Positions 36,720 to 49,600 of a stretch of DNA of 64,000 nucleotides are shown piece after piece (position 1 is the first letter of the stretch; every line of letters starts with the position of its first letter). Made by a program: the position numbers and the translations under genes. This DNA is from Cyprinodon diabolis (Eukaryota > Chordata > Actinopteri > Cyprinodontiformes > Cyprinodontidae). Under the pieces are notes generated by a model. The model saw only the letters and a program-made list of their open reading frames with translations, ran no database searches and had not been told where the DNA came from. The DNA is taken from NCBI GenBank assembly GCA_030533445.1, contig CM060064.1, positions 45,565,787 through 45,629,786 of the forward strand, in the 5' to 3' direction.

Positions 36720-36845
36720 TTGGAGTGGAGTTGCCATATCTTGACGTCATGAAGGGGCGGGGCCCCGAGCAGATCTTATCAGGAAGCAGCCATTAGCATT
36801 ACCGCGCAGAAGAAGAAGTTGTCACTCTAGCTGTTGATGTCCCAG
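36720..36845 (+). promoter_or_regulatory. possible alternative promoter/first exon
   Basis: A locally GC-rich stretch with GGGGCGGGGCCCC (GC-box like) at about 36754. It is followed about 80 bp later by CCCAG and the donor-like GTATGTGAAG near 36846. It sits 650 bp before the first coding exon of MS4A and is not present in the duplicated copy, so it could be an alternative first exon or unrelated. Confidence 0.3.
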
Positions 36846-37481
36846 GTATGTGAAGCTCTGACTTCCACGCCATCTTTTTCCCGGTGTTGTATGAAATTCT
36901 GTTCCCCGTGTGTCGGGAGCGCGCATTGAAGCCAGACATTTTAACGGCGTTTCTGATCGATTTCTCGCAACAACAAAACATAAATAAATAACTCCTATAA
37001 TCATGTCACTGTTGTAACATCCAGCTGCTGCTGTTAACACAATTGTAAAATAAACAGATAAATAAACGAGGTAATTTAAAGCTGGTTTGTGTTGTTTTTT
37101 TAAAGCAACTTCTGCCACTTAAAGGAATAGTACACCCAAAACATGATTAGCCTTCATTTTCTACTCACCCCCATGCTGAACAACACTCTGGAGTACTTTT
37201 TGATATCTCAAATGCATCTGGAGATCTGGGAGGCTTCTTGCTGTCTGCTGACATTCAAATAATGGAGGTCTATGGTGCCCGAGGCAGAAAGGTCCATAAA
37301 AGTCTAGAAAGCTTAATGGCTGGATATAGATCTTGTGCTTCTAGACCTCACTGAGGGATGGGAGGGGCTCCATTTGTAAGAGATATGCAAGCGATCAAAA
37401 ACGGTTACTTACTGTATGTAATTCAACATGTTTTAAATGATGATGCTTATCTAAAATGTTTGTGCCATCTATAGTTTCCAG

Positions 37482-37669
37482 GAGCAGAAAAGATGTCTGT
37501 GACCATGAGCAAGACCGACGGGGTGACTGTGTTCACCCTGACCTCTGACCCTGATAGCCCCTGGCCTCCTCTGTGTCAGATCCTGAAGAGCCTGTGCTAC
37601 AGCCCGGTGTGCTGCTCCGTGTCCCAGAAGCTAAGGGCAACCCAGAGGACGTCTCTGTCTGTGCTCGGG
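37482..37669 (+). CDS. ms4a-like: MS4A coding exon 1 (start codon exon)
   Basis: The acceptor TTTCCAG ends at 37481. ATG is at 37493, and a second in-frame ATG follows at codon 5. The exon encodes the cytoplasmic N-terminus (59 codons, ending LSVLG). The donor GTGAGC starts at 37670, phase 0. A near-identical duplicate with a stop at codon 35 lies at 59236-59423. Confidence 0.9.
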
Positions 37670-40600
37670 GTGAGCTGCAACCTTTCCTGTTGTTCGGTTC
37701 ATTTCGTTTTGTCTAAATTGAACTGAGTTTGTAAGAAATGGGATATAGAGTATGAGGTGCCCCCAGGGACATAAATCAGACTTAACTTGCATATACACAT
37801 ATTGCATTGAACTCTTTCATATAACATACTGAAAAACGTGCATAAACACTAGTGAAAAGCTTTCACATAAACTAGTGAAAACATTTACCTCTCATATAAC
37901 CTACAAAAAAGCTCTCATACAAAGTAGTGATAACTGTTCATATAAACTGGTGAAAAGCTTTACTTTTTATACACACTACTAGAAAGCTTTCATACTCACT
38001 ACTAGAAAGCTTTCATACTCACTACTAGAAAGCTTTCATATACACTACTAGAAAGCTTTCATACACACTACTGGAAAGCTTTCATACACACTACTAGAAA
38101 GCTTTCATACTCTCTACTAGAAAGCTTTCATATACACTACTAGAAAGCTTTCATACTCACTACTAGAAAGCTTTCATACTCACTACTAGAAAGCTTTCAT
38201 ACACACTACTAGAAAGCTTTCATACACACTATTAGAAAGCTTTCATACACACTATTAGAAAGCTTTCATACACACTGTTAGAACACGTTCATACACACTA
38301 CTAGAAGGCTTTCATACACACTACTAGAAAGCTTTCATACTCACTACTAGAAAGCTTTCATACTCACTGTTAGAAAGCTTTCATACTCACTACTGGAAAG
38401 CTTTCATACTCACTGTTAGAAAGCTTTCATACTCACTACTAGAAAGCTTTCATACTCACTACTGGAAAGCTTTCATACTCACTGTTAGAAAGCTTTCATA
38501 CTCACTATTAGAAAGCTTTCATACTCACTACTGGAAAGCTTTCATACTCACTGTTAGAAAGCTTTCATACTCACTATTAGAAAGCTTTCATACTCACTAC
38601 TGGAAAGCTTTCATACTCACTGTTAGAAAGCTTTCATTCTCACTATTAGAAAGCTTTCATACTCACTATTAGAAAGCTTTCATACTCACTATTAGAAAGC
38701 TTTCATACCCACTACTGGAAAGCTTTCATACTCACTGTTAGAAAGCTTTCATACTCACTATTAGAAAGCTTTCATACTCACTACTGGAAAGCTTTCATAC
38801 TCACTCTTAGAAAGCTTTCATACTCACTACTGGAAAGCTTTCATACTCACTGTTAGAAAGCTTTCATACTGACTATTAGAAAGCTTTCATACTCACTGTT
38901 AGAAAGCTTTCATACTCACTATTAGAAAGCTTTCATACTCACTACTAGAAAGCTTTCATACTCACTGCTAGAAAGCTTTCATACTCACTATTAGAAAGCT
39001 TTCATACACGCTACTGGAAAGCTTTCATACTCACTACTGGAAAGCTTTCATACTCACTGTTAGAAAGCTTTCATACTCACTACTGGAAAGCTTTCATACT
39101 CACTGTTAGAAAGCTTTCATATACACTACTAGAAAGCTTTCATTCTCACTATTAGAAAGCTTTCATACACACTATTAGAAAGCTTTCATACACACTATTA
39201 GAAAGCTTTCATACACACTACTAGAAAGCTTTCATACTCACTATTAGAAAGCTTTCATACACACTATTAGAAAGCTTTCATATACACTACTAGAAAGCTT
39301 TCATACTCACTATTAGAAAGCTTTCATACACACTATTAGAAAGCTTTCATATACACTATTAGAAAGCTTTCATATACACTACTAGAAAGCTTTCATACTC
39401 ACTACTAGAAAGCTTTCATACACACTACTGGAAAGCTTTCATACACACTATTAGAAAGCTTTCATACTCACTACTAGAAAGCTTTCATACTCACTGTTAG
39501 AAAGCTTTCATACTCACTACTGGAAAGCTTTCATACTCACTATTAGAAAGCTTTCATATACACTACTGGAAAGCTTTCATATACACTACTAGAAAGCTTT
39601 CATACTCACTATTAGAAAGCTTTCATATACACTACTGGAAAGCTTTCATACTCACTACTGGAAAGCTTTCATACACACTATTAGAAAGCTTTCATACTCA
39701 CTACTAGAAAGCTTTCATACTCACTACTAGAAAGCTTTCATACTCACTACTAGAAAGCTTTCATACTCACTGTTAGAAAGCTTTCATACTCACTACTGGA
39801 AAGCTTTCATACTCACTACTGGAAAGCTTTCATATACACTACTGGAAAGCTTTCATATACACTACTAGAAAGCTTTGATACACACTATTAGAAAGCTTTC
39901 ATACACACTATTAGAAAGCTTTCATACTCACTACTAGAAAGCTTTCATATACACTACTGGAAAGCTTTCATACTCACTACTGGAAAGCTTTCATACACAC
40001 TATTAGAAAGCTTTCATACACACTATTAGAAAGCTTTCATACACACTACTAGAAAGCTTTCATACACACTACTAGAAAGCTTTCATACACACTACTAGAA
40101 AGCGTTCATATACACTACTAGAAAGCTCTCATACTCGCTATTAGAAAGCTTTCATACACACTATTAGAAAGCTTTCATATACACTACTGGAAAGCTTTCA
40201 TACTCACTATTAGAAAGCTTTCATATACACTACTGGAAAGCTTTCATACTCACTACTGGAAAGCTTTCATACTCACTACTGGAAAGCTTTCATACACACT
40301 ATTAGAAAGCTTTCATACTCACTACTAGAAAGCTTTCATACTCACTGTTAGAAAGCTTTCATACTCACTACTGGAAAGCTTTCATACTCACTATTAGAAA
40401 GCTTTCATATACACTACTGGAAAGCTTTCATACTCACTACTGGAAAGCTTTCATACTCACTACTGGAAAGCTTTCATACTCACTACTAGAAAGCTTTCAT
40501 AATCACTACTGGAAAGCTTTCATACTCACTACTGGAAAGCTTTCATACTCACTACTAGAAAGCTTTCATACTCACTACTGGAAAGCTTTCATACTCACTA

Positions 40601-43600
40601 CTAGAAAGCTTTCATACACACTATTAGAAAGCTTTCATACTCACTACTGGAAAGCTTTCATACTCACTACTAGAAAGCTTTCATACTCACTACTAGAAAG
40701 CTTTCATACTCACTACTAGAAAGCTTTCATACTCACTGTTAGAAAGCTTTCATACTCACTACTGGAAAGCTTTCATACTCACTGTTAGAAAGCTTTCATA
40801 CTCACTACTGGAAAGCTTTCATACTCACTACTGGAAAGCTTTCATACTCACTACTAGAAAGCTTTCATACTCACTACTAGAAAGCTTTCATACTCACTAC
40901 TAGAAAGCTTTCATACTCACTACTAGAAAGCTTTCATACTCACTACTAGAAAGCTTTCATACTCACTGTTGGAAAGCTTTCATACTCACTACTGGAAAGC
41001 TTTCATACTCACTGTTGGAAAGCTTTCATACTCACTACTGGAAAGCTTTCATACTCACTACTAGAAAGCTTTCATACACACTATTAGAAAGCTTTCATAC
41101 TCACTACTAGAAAGCTTTCATACTCACTGTTGGAAAGCTTTCATACTCACTACTGGAAAGCTTTCATACTCACTATTAGAAAGCTTTCATACACACTATT
41201 AGAAAGCTTTCATACTCACTACTGGAAAGCTTTCATACTCACTACTGGAAAGCTTTCATACTCACTACTAGAAAGCTTTCATAATCACTACTGGAAAGCT
41301 TTCATACTCACTACTGGAAAGCTTTCATACTCACTACTAGAAAGCTTTCATACTCACTACTAGAAAGCTTTCATACTCACTACTAGAAAGCTTTCATACT
41401 CACTACTAGAAAGCTTTCATACTCACTGTTGGAAAGCTTTCATACTCACTACTAGAAAGCTTTCATACTCACTACTGGAAAGCTTTCATACTCACTGTTG
41501 GAAAGCTTTCATACTCACTACTGGAAAGCTTTCATACTCACTACTAGAAAGCTTTCATACACACTATTAGAAAGCTTTCATACTCACTACTAGAAAGCTT
41601 TCATACTCACTGTTGGAAAGCTTTCATACTCACTACTGGAAAGCTTTCATACTCACTATTAGAAAGCTTTCATACACACTACTAGAAAGCTTTCATACAC
41701 ACTACTAGAAAGCTTTCATACACACTACTAGAAAGCTTTCATACACACTACTAGAAAGCTTTCATACACACTACTAGAAAGCTTTCATACACACTACTAG
41801 AAAGCGTTCATATACACTACTAGAAAGCTCTCATACTCGCTATTAGAAAGCTTTCATACACACTATTAGAAAGCTTTCATATACACTACTGGAAAGCTTT
41901 CATACTCACTATTAGAAAGCTTTCATATACACTACTGGAAAGCTTTCATACTCACTACTGGAAAGCTTTCATACTCACTACTGGAAAGCTTTCATACACA
42001 CTATTAGAAAGCTTTCATACTCACTACTAGAAAGCTTTCATACTCACTGTTAGAAAGCTTTCATACTCACTACTGGAAAGCTTTCATACTCACTATTAGA
42101 AAGCTTTCATATACACTACTGGAAAGCTTTCATACTCACTACTGGAAAGCTTTCATACTCACTACTGGAAAGCTTTCATACTCACTACTAGAAAGCTTTC
42201 ATAATCACTACTGGAAAGCTTTCATACTCACTACTGGAAAGCTTTCATACTCACTACTAGAAAGCTTTCATACTCACTACTGGAAAGCTTTCATACTCAC
42301 TACTAGAAAGCTTTCATACACACTATTAGAAAGCTTTCATACTCACTACTGGAAAGCTTTCATACTCACTACTAGAAAGCTTTCATACTCACTACTAGAA
42401 AGCTTTCATACTCACTACTAGAAAGCTTTCATACTCACTGTTAGAAAGCTTTCATACTCACTACTGGAAAGCTTTCATACTCACTGTTAGAAAGCTTTCA
42501 TACTCACTACTGGAAAGCTTTCATACTCACTACTGGAAAGCTTTCATACTCACTACTAGAAAGCTTTCATACTCACTACTAGAAAGCTTTCATACTCACT
42601 ACTAGAAAGCTTTCATACTCACTACTAGAAAGCTTTCATACTCACTACTAGAAAGCTTTCATACTCACTGTTGGAAAGCTTTCATACTCACTACTGGAAA
42701 GCTTTCATACTCACTGTTGGAAAGCTTTCATACTCACTACTGGAAAGCTTTCATACTCACTACTAGAAAGCTTTCATACACACTATTAGAAAGCTTTCAT
42801 ACTCACTACTAGAAAGCTTTCATACTCACTGTTGGAAAGCTTTCATACTCACTACTGGAAAGCTTTCATACTCACTATTAGAAAGCTTTCATACACACTA
42901 TTAGAAAGCTTTCATACTCACTACTGGAAAGCTTTCATACTCACTACTGGAAAGCTTTCATACTCACTACTAGAAAGCTTTCATAATCACTACTGGAAAG
43001 CTTTCATACTCACTACTGGAAAGCTTTCATACTCACTACTAGAAAGCTTTCATACTCACTACTAGAAAGCTTTCATACTCACTACTAGAAAGCTTTCATA
43101 CTCACTACTAGAAAGCTTTCATACTCACTGTTGGAAAGCTTTCATACTCACTGTTGGAAAGCTTTCATACTCACTACTAGAAAGCTTTCATACTCACTAC
43201 TGGAAAGCTTTCATACTCACTGTTGGAAAGCTTTCATACTCACTACTGGAAAGCTTTCATACTCACTACTAGAAAGCTTTCATACACACTATTAGAAAGC
43301 TTTCATACTCACTACTAGAAAGCTTTCATACTCACTGTTGGAAAGCTTTCATACTCACTACTGGAAAGCTTTCATACTCACTATTAGAAAGCTTTCATAC
43401 TCACTACTGGAAAGCTTTCATACTCACTACTGGAAAGCTTTCATACTCACTACTAGAAAGCTTTCATACTCACTGTTGGAAAGCTTTCATACTCACTACT
43501 GGAAAGCTTTCATACTCACTACTAGAAAGCTTTCATACTCACTACTAGAAAGCTTTCATACTCACTGTTGGAAAGCTTTCATACTCACTACTAGAAAGCT

Positions 43601-46600
43601 TTCATACTCACTACTGGAAAGCTTTCATACTCACTACTAGAAAGCTTTCATAATCACTACTAGAAAGCTTTCATACTCACTATTAGAAAGCTTTCATACA
43701 TATTATTAGATTTCACTATAAATATCTCTTTTTTCCTTTTTTATGTCCACAGGCAATTCACATCATGATTGGCCTGCTTAATATTGGCCTCGGCATCATC
43801 ATGACAGTGACATACAATTCTCCTTGGTATCTGGAATCCTATTACCCTGTCTGGATGGGATCTCTGGTGAGCAAACTAATGGATTTCAGATTGTGAGCCT
43901 TATCTGGAGTAGGATCATTTTAAATTTTGCTACTCAATGCACCATATGAACCAATCAGAGAAGATGATCTGGGAGCTGTCAGGGAGACAGACACAGCACT
44001 GCTGATCCAGAGCGCTATGATCACTCCTCTGAAACAGTTTATTAACGCCTAAATTAACTTAAAATGTCAAAACCTGCCTTTATTTTTCTGGTGCCTGCTG
44101 TTTGTAGCACAGACCTGAAAAACACTAACGTCTACTTCCAGCCGCCACCAACAGTAGGGGAAAACCCCAAGAGGCGACCGGGTCTGAGGCAGCTGTATGA
44201 TGTTCCGTTTATTTCAAAGCTCCCACGAGCAAAATAAACATAATGGCATTTATGTTAAACTACTTCTGCGCATTGTTTATCTACCACCACACAGGAAAAT
44301 CACACATGCACGAGAAAATGCCACTCAAAGAGGAGAAAATTGCATCTTTTGATGCACCTTGATTTGCATCAACCATTGACTTTGCATGTAAAACGGCTGC
44401 TTACGCTGCTCAAAGCATGTTTGATTTTAACGAAGCATTAAAGAGAATCTACAGGATGCATGAAAAGAGAAGCATGATGGACTAATGCAGGGGACATATT
44501 AGGGGCCGTATGGGATAGAATCAGAATGCATCTAACGTTCAAAATGCTGTGGAGAGTGGTTTCTTTGTGAATGTGTGCCCTTCTGGCAGGACAGAGATTA
44601 AAAAGCTCAACACAGGGAACAAAATGATGTCATTTTCTTCTCACAGCTGTGAGAGCGAGAAAAATCTTTTTCTTTTGGTAGAATTTGGAGAAGCTTGAGG
44701 CAGAATTCAGCTTCTATGATTTCATCTGTGGATCAATCTCTCATTGAAGACTATTTACTGCTCAATTCCAGTAATCAACCATTATGCGCCGTAACGTGTG
44801 TTTCTCCTACATGATTTTTAGTTTTATTTTCGATGTAAAGTATTTAGGTTGTGTTTTTCTTTCTATCGTTTTTTTACAGTTCATTGTGTTCGGGATCTTG
44901 TGCCTTCTGTCTGAGAAGTATCCGAGTCCATGCCTGGTGAGTGATTAGATGAACACGTTCCTTTCTCTCTTCTTCTTTGATTTCATTACATAAATACATT
45001 ATTGGGTTTTTGTACATTAAATGATTCATCATCTTTCAGATCGTCCTCAATGTGATTTTCAACATTGCTGGAGCCGCTATAGCAATTGCTGCCATTGTGC
45101 TCTACAGCATATATGAGGGAAATTTTCGCGCCTGGTATCCCTGTGAGGAGAACGAATACTACTACGACTACCGGCGATATACAACCACAGCACCAAGTCC
45201 AGGCTCTGAATACATCAAGCAAAGATGCCTGGAGAATAGAGCTGTGTACATAGTAAGACAAAACTGTGGGATCAGTGATTTATATATTTCTATTCTTTAT
45301 GTACAATTTTAAATGGCTCATAGAATGATTCTATAGGGTATTTGGTCCTTAAGGTCTCTGAATAGGGTGTGTAACATTGGTTGGACTGAAAATGGCATAT
45401 TTGCTGTTCTATGAGCCCTAATGCAAGCCTGGTTAAAAGCCCTAGAATCAAACGACAGGTTTTCCTCCTTTTATGGTACGCTCATGAATATTTAGATGAG
45501 CTGACCAGACGTCCTCTTTTTCCTGGTAATGTCCTACTTTTCTGAAACTAAAAAAACGTCCTGGAGGGGGGGGGGGGTTCAAAGTTGTCCGGGATATTGG
45601 TCGACTACTCTGCAACAGAACCGAGCCATGAGCTCCGGGGCTGGTTTGGGGAACCCCGGCGGGGGCAGGGAGCAACCGAACCCGACCTGGTGACGGTACC
45701 CCGGCCCCCAGCCCCACTCCTCCTGCTGAGGATGGGCGGCTCGTGGCTCTCTGCTAAGGTCCAGTCCAGTCAGCGGCCCAGAAGTCGACACTTCATACCC
45801 GCCCCCCCCCCCGATTGCCCCGATGATTTAAAACGTTGTGGTTGCTCAGACAATGGTAAAAACATAATGCAGCATCCATATGACGAGCTGGTAGCGTCTG
45901 TGTTAGCGTGTCTAATGACCGATGAAGACTGGTCACCTGATTGATGACAAAACTGTCTCAAACGGTTCGACTGTCTCGGTTCGGTTCGCGTGTGTTGCGT
46001 TCGGTTCATGCGCTGCTCCATTTTCTCATAGGCGAAGCGTTTACACTCCAGAGCAGAAGGTAGCGGTACTGCGAGCAAAGCCAACCACCAGTAGTAAACA
46101 AGAAGAAGAAGAAGCGAAGCAGCTTAGCCGGGTGTAGCAGAAAAAAATCAGTTGTTGTGGAGAATTGTGTGGGTATGGCGAGTGGGAAAGAACAGGAGTT
46201 GGAAGACGAACCAGCAGCTCTTTATAGGTCTGCTGTATGGGACCACTTTGCATTTAGAGTGACCTACGATGACGGCGGAAAGAAAGTTGTGGATAAAAGT
46301 GCAACAGTGTGCAAGCATTGTGCAACACGTTTTGTTTATGCTAACAGCAACATGACCAACATGTCATGCTAACCCCGAAATCCCACATACTCCATCAGCG
46401 CTCCGCTCCGCTGCGCTCCAGACCGGCTGCTCAAAGCAAAGCCTGCAGCCTCCGCTGTGGCTCCCGTCCGCTCCGCTCTGAGTTCCTTGGAGATCGTAGA
46501 GGGCAGCGCCAGATGATTCAATTCAAAGCAGCAAAACATGCGGAAATGATCCAGGGTTTCCGCGGATCATTAAAAATAATTACAATTCATAATTTTTTGG

Positions 46601-49600
46601 GGGATTTTTTCATTAATTTCATAAATATTTATGGGATTTCGGTGTAACAATCAACATATACCGAACCGAAAACCGTGACCACGAGACCGTGAACCGAACC
46701 GACCCGTGGATTTTGTGAACCGCTCCACCCCTAGTATAAAGGCAGACCTGGGTAGGTCTGTGGCTAGCTGTGCTCATTAGCTAACAGGTTAGCCTCTTTT
46801 AGCTCGTTCAGTTAGTCATATTAAGCTACACTATGTTTAACTTTGTGTCAACAACAATCATTCATTTTCTCCAAGTAGAGAAATAAATAATGTAATCATG
46901 GTACTAAAAGTACTTATTTCTATCCTTGACTCACTAAATAATATTAATACACATCTTTTAAATATTTTTTTGACTTTCCTGAGACAATTTAACGTTTTTT
47001 TACATTTTCACTTGTCTGACATCATCATTGGGCATAGTCAGAGTAGACGGGCAAAATATGATTAAACCATTTTTATATATTGATGGAGCAAATTTCATGC
47101 ATTCATACATTATCTATGTAAACAAAGTGCTCGGTTGATGGACATTGATAAGAAGTGGGTTAATCCAGAGAACAAACTAATTCCTTTTATGGAGCTCAAG
47201 GTATTTGTGTTTGTATTCTGCAGATGCTGATTAGAGGCATGGTTGGCATCCTGATTGTCCTGTCGGTCGTGGAAGTTTGTGTCGCCATCAGCTCTGCTGT
47301 GTTGGACATCAAAACTCTGAGACGCAGCAGAGAGAAGCAGGAGAAGGTGAAGTATTGATCAACAAGATTCATGTTCAATCTGTATATTTGCAGAGTTAAT
47401 GATCAGTAAGTGAACTAACTTCTGCATTAGAACTGAAATTAGATTTAGATTTTTCTAAACTTTAAAATAGATAAAAATTAAGTGGTTAACTACAAGAAAT
47501 TCTTCTTTATGGATTAATCTAAAAAACTTTTTTTTTTGTCTTTCATATTTGTATTGATTGGTATACACTAGGGCAGGGGTAACCAATTAAAAAGCGAGCG
47601 GGGTCTGAATAAGGAAAATCATCAACCAGTAAAGGTCCGGAGACATTTATCAGTTACTTTAAACATCATTTAACACAGAAATAAAATGGGGTTTTTAGGC
47701 ATTCGTGTTATACATTGACTTTTTAAATAAAAAAAACATTAAGAAAAATAGAAACTTTTCCCATTTTAAAATCCAAAGTGTTTTTTGAACAACAGCAATC
47801 GTTCAGTTTGGTATATAAACAATTTCCTAATTCAAATATTTTATAAAACACCTGAACTGATTGTTTTTTATTTTCTTTCTTTTTCCTGTCTTAATGTTGG
47901 CAGTGGGCTTTAGGCTGCCCTGCAAGGCTTTAAACCTGGGTTTGAATGGAGACTAAGCCAATCTCAAGCACATATCAAGGTGCTCATTTTGATTCTGTTC
48001 ATGGTGGAGAATCCTGCTTCACAGCAGCAGGTTGAGCCAAACATCCTCTAAATGTGCAGGGTCATCTTTGAGCACGCCATTTCACTTTTCTGCACCAGCT
48101 CACCGCAGTTCTTCCAGCAGTCCACATTTTCTCTGATCTCTTTTTCCCATCGCCCTGCTTATGACAGGTTTGCCTAAAAGTAGCAGCAGCAGCTAATAGA
48201 GTTTTTCCTCTTATCAGACTGGGTGAAACAACTGAGCCGATCACAGCTAGTACGGCACCCCTGTCTGTTTGCCGCCGCCATGTTGCCTCTGGCCAAAACG
48301 AAGAAAAAAAAAAGTTTGCCGGCGGCCGCTTCTTGTTTCCGTACAATTGAATATATGCCATCCATAACAGTTTTCTTTCACAAAAAGAAACAAGATAAAA
48401 GAATGAGAAAGAAAACTAAAATTATATAAAGAAAAAACAAAAAAAAACATAGGGGTTTAGCTAAAGTATATTGCTATCAAGTCTGAAAGCTTTAAGGCCT
48501 TGTTGTTCTCCAGTAACTTAATCGAGGCATGAAAACTTTTAATATCATTTTGGAATGCTTAAAAATTTGGAGAAACTTTAAAGAATCTGCACTTGTGGGT
48601 AAAGAATTTTCCCATAATGAAAATAATATTACATAAAAATTCCACGTTTTTATCATGAAAAGTAATGCCAAATTGAACTCACTCTAATAGCTGTCTGTTA
48701 GTAGCTAACTGACGTTTTGTAATTCTGTTTAAGAAAACAGCTGAGTGCAGCCGTTGTCACGTGACCAAATGAGCTAATTTCATTGGCTAGAAGCTGCTCG
48801 ACTCTATCTAGTGTAGATTGCTTTGGTTTGAGTTCACCAAAAGGTCAACACTTTTGCGGCTGAATTTTTTTCAGGTGAATTTGTACCAGATAAAAATTGA
48901 GTGTAAGGAATTCAATGTCTAAAAAAATTCAGTGTTTAAAATTCGGTGTTAAAAAAATTCAGTGTTTAAAATTTGTCATTAAAAATATTCAGTGTTTAAA
49001 ATTGGTTGTTAAAAAAAGGCAGATTTCAATGAGACTGTTTTTCTTCCATGCTCGATTAACCTTTCGTCGTAGTTGTCCATTGTAGTTGTTCCTCGGTTTT
49101 TAAAAACAGCACGTCCTTCACTGAAGGAGAAGGACGACCACACAGAAAGCCGGAAAGGCATACCAAGAACCAATGACGGCTACTTTCTGTCTGCGCACTT
49201 CAGTTTGAGGTCTGCGTGAGTTTGAGCGCATCCGAGTCAGGATTTTTTTTAGGTGCGCGACGACGGTTGCTTAACCTCTGCGTGGGGGCGTGGTCGTGCA
49301 CAGAGACAGATGGTTGCAGAGGCTATGCATCGGACGCATAAATTGGCCATGAGAGAGAGAACGCCGTCAGACTAACAAACATTTACCCGCATCCTGTGTT
49401 TTTTGGGGGGGTTTTTTCCCTGAGAGTTTATAATTTTGAAGAAAATAAGGTTTGAAAATTAGGACAGTACAAAGAAAACAATTGTAAACTACATCCTATG
49501 TGATTCTTTATCTTTAATCTGTTGTTTTTCTTTCTTGTTCCACTTAATGTGTTGTTTTTATTTTCTCCTGTAGGCCTCAGGTGACCCAGAGCTTTACAAT

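Noticed and set aside
41130..43640. Three long plus-strand frames (77, 77 and 100 codons) with a repeating HTHYWKAFILT pattern
   Set aside because: They lie wholly inside the 23-bp minisatellite. A 23-bp unit cycles through all three frames, so stop-free runs arise whenever the unit has no stop codons.
37845..43709. CRISPR-like array
   Set aside because: There are no unique spacers: the whole 23-bp unit is the repeat. The locus is an intron in a vertebrate gene with no cas genes.
45052..45312. 86-codon frame treated as its own gene
   Set aside because: It is MS4A coding exon 4 read through its GTAAGA donor into the intron.
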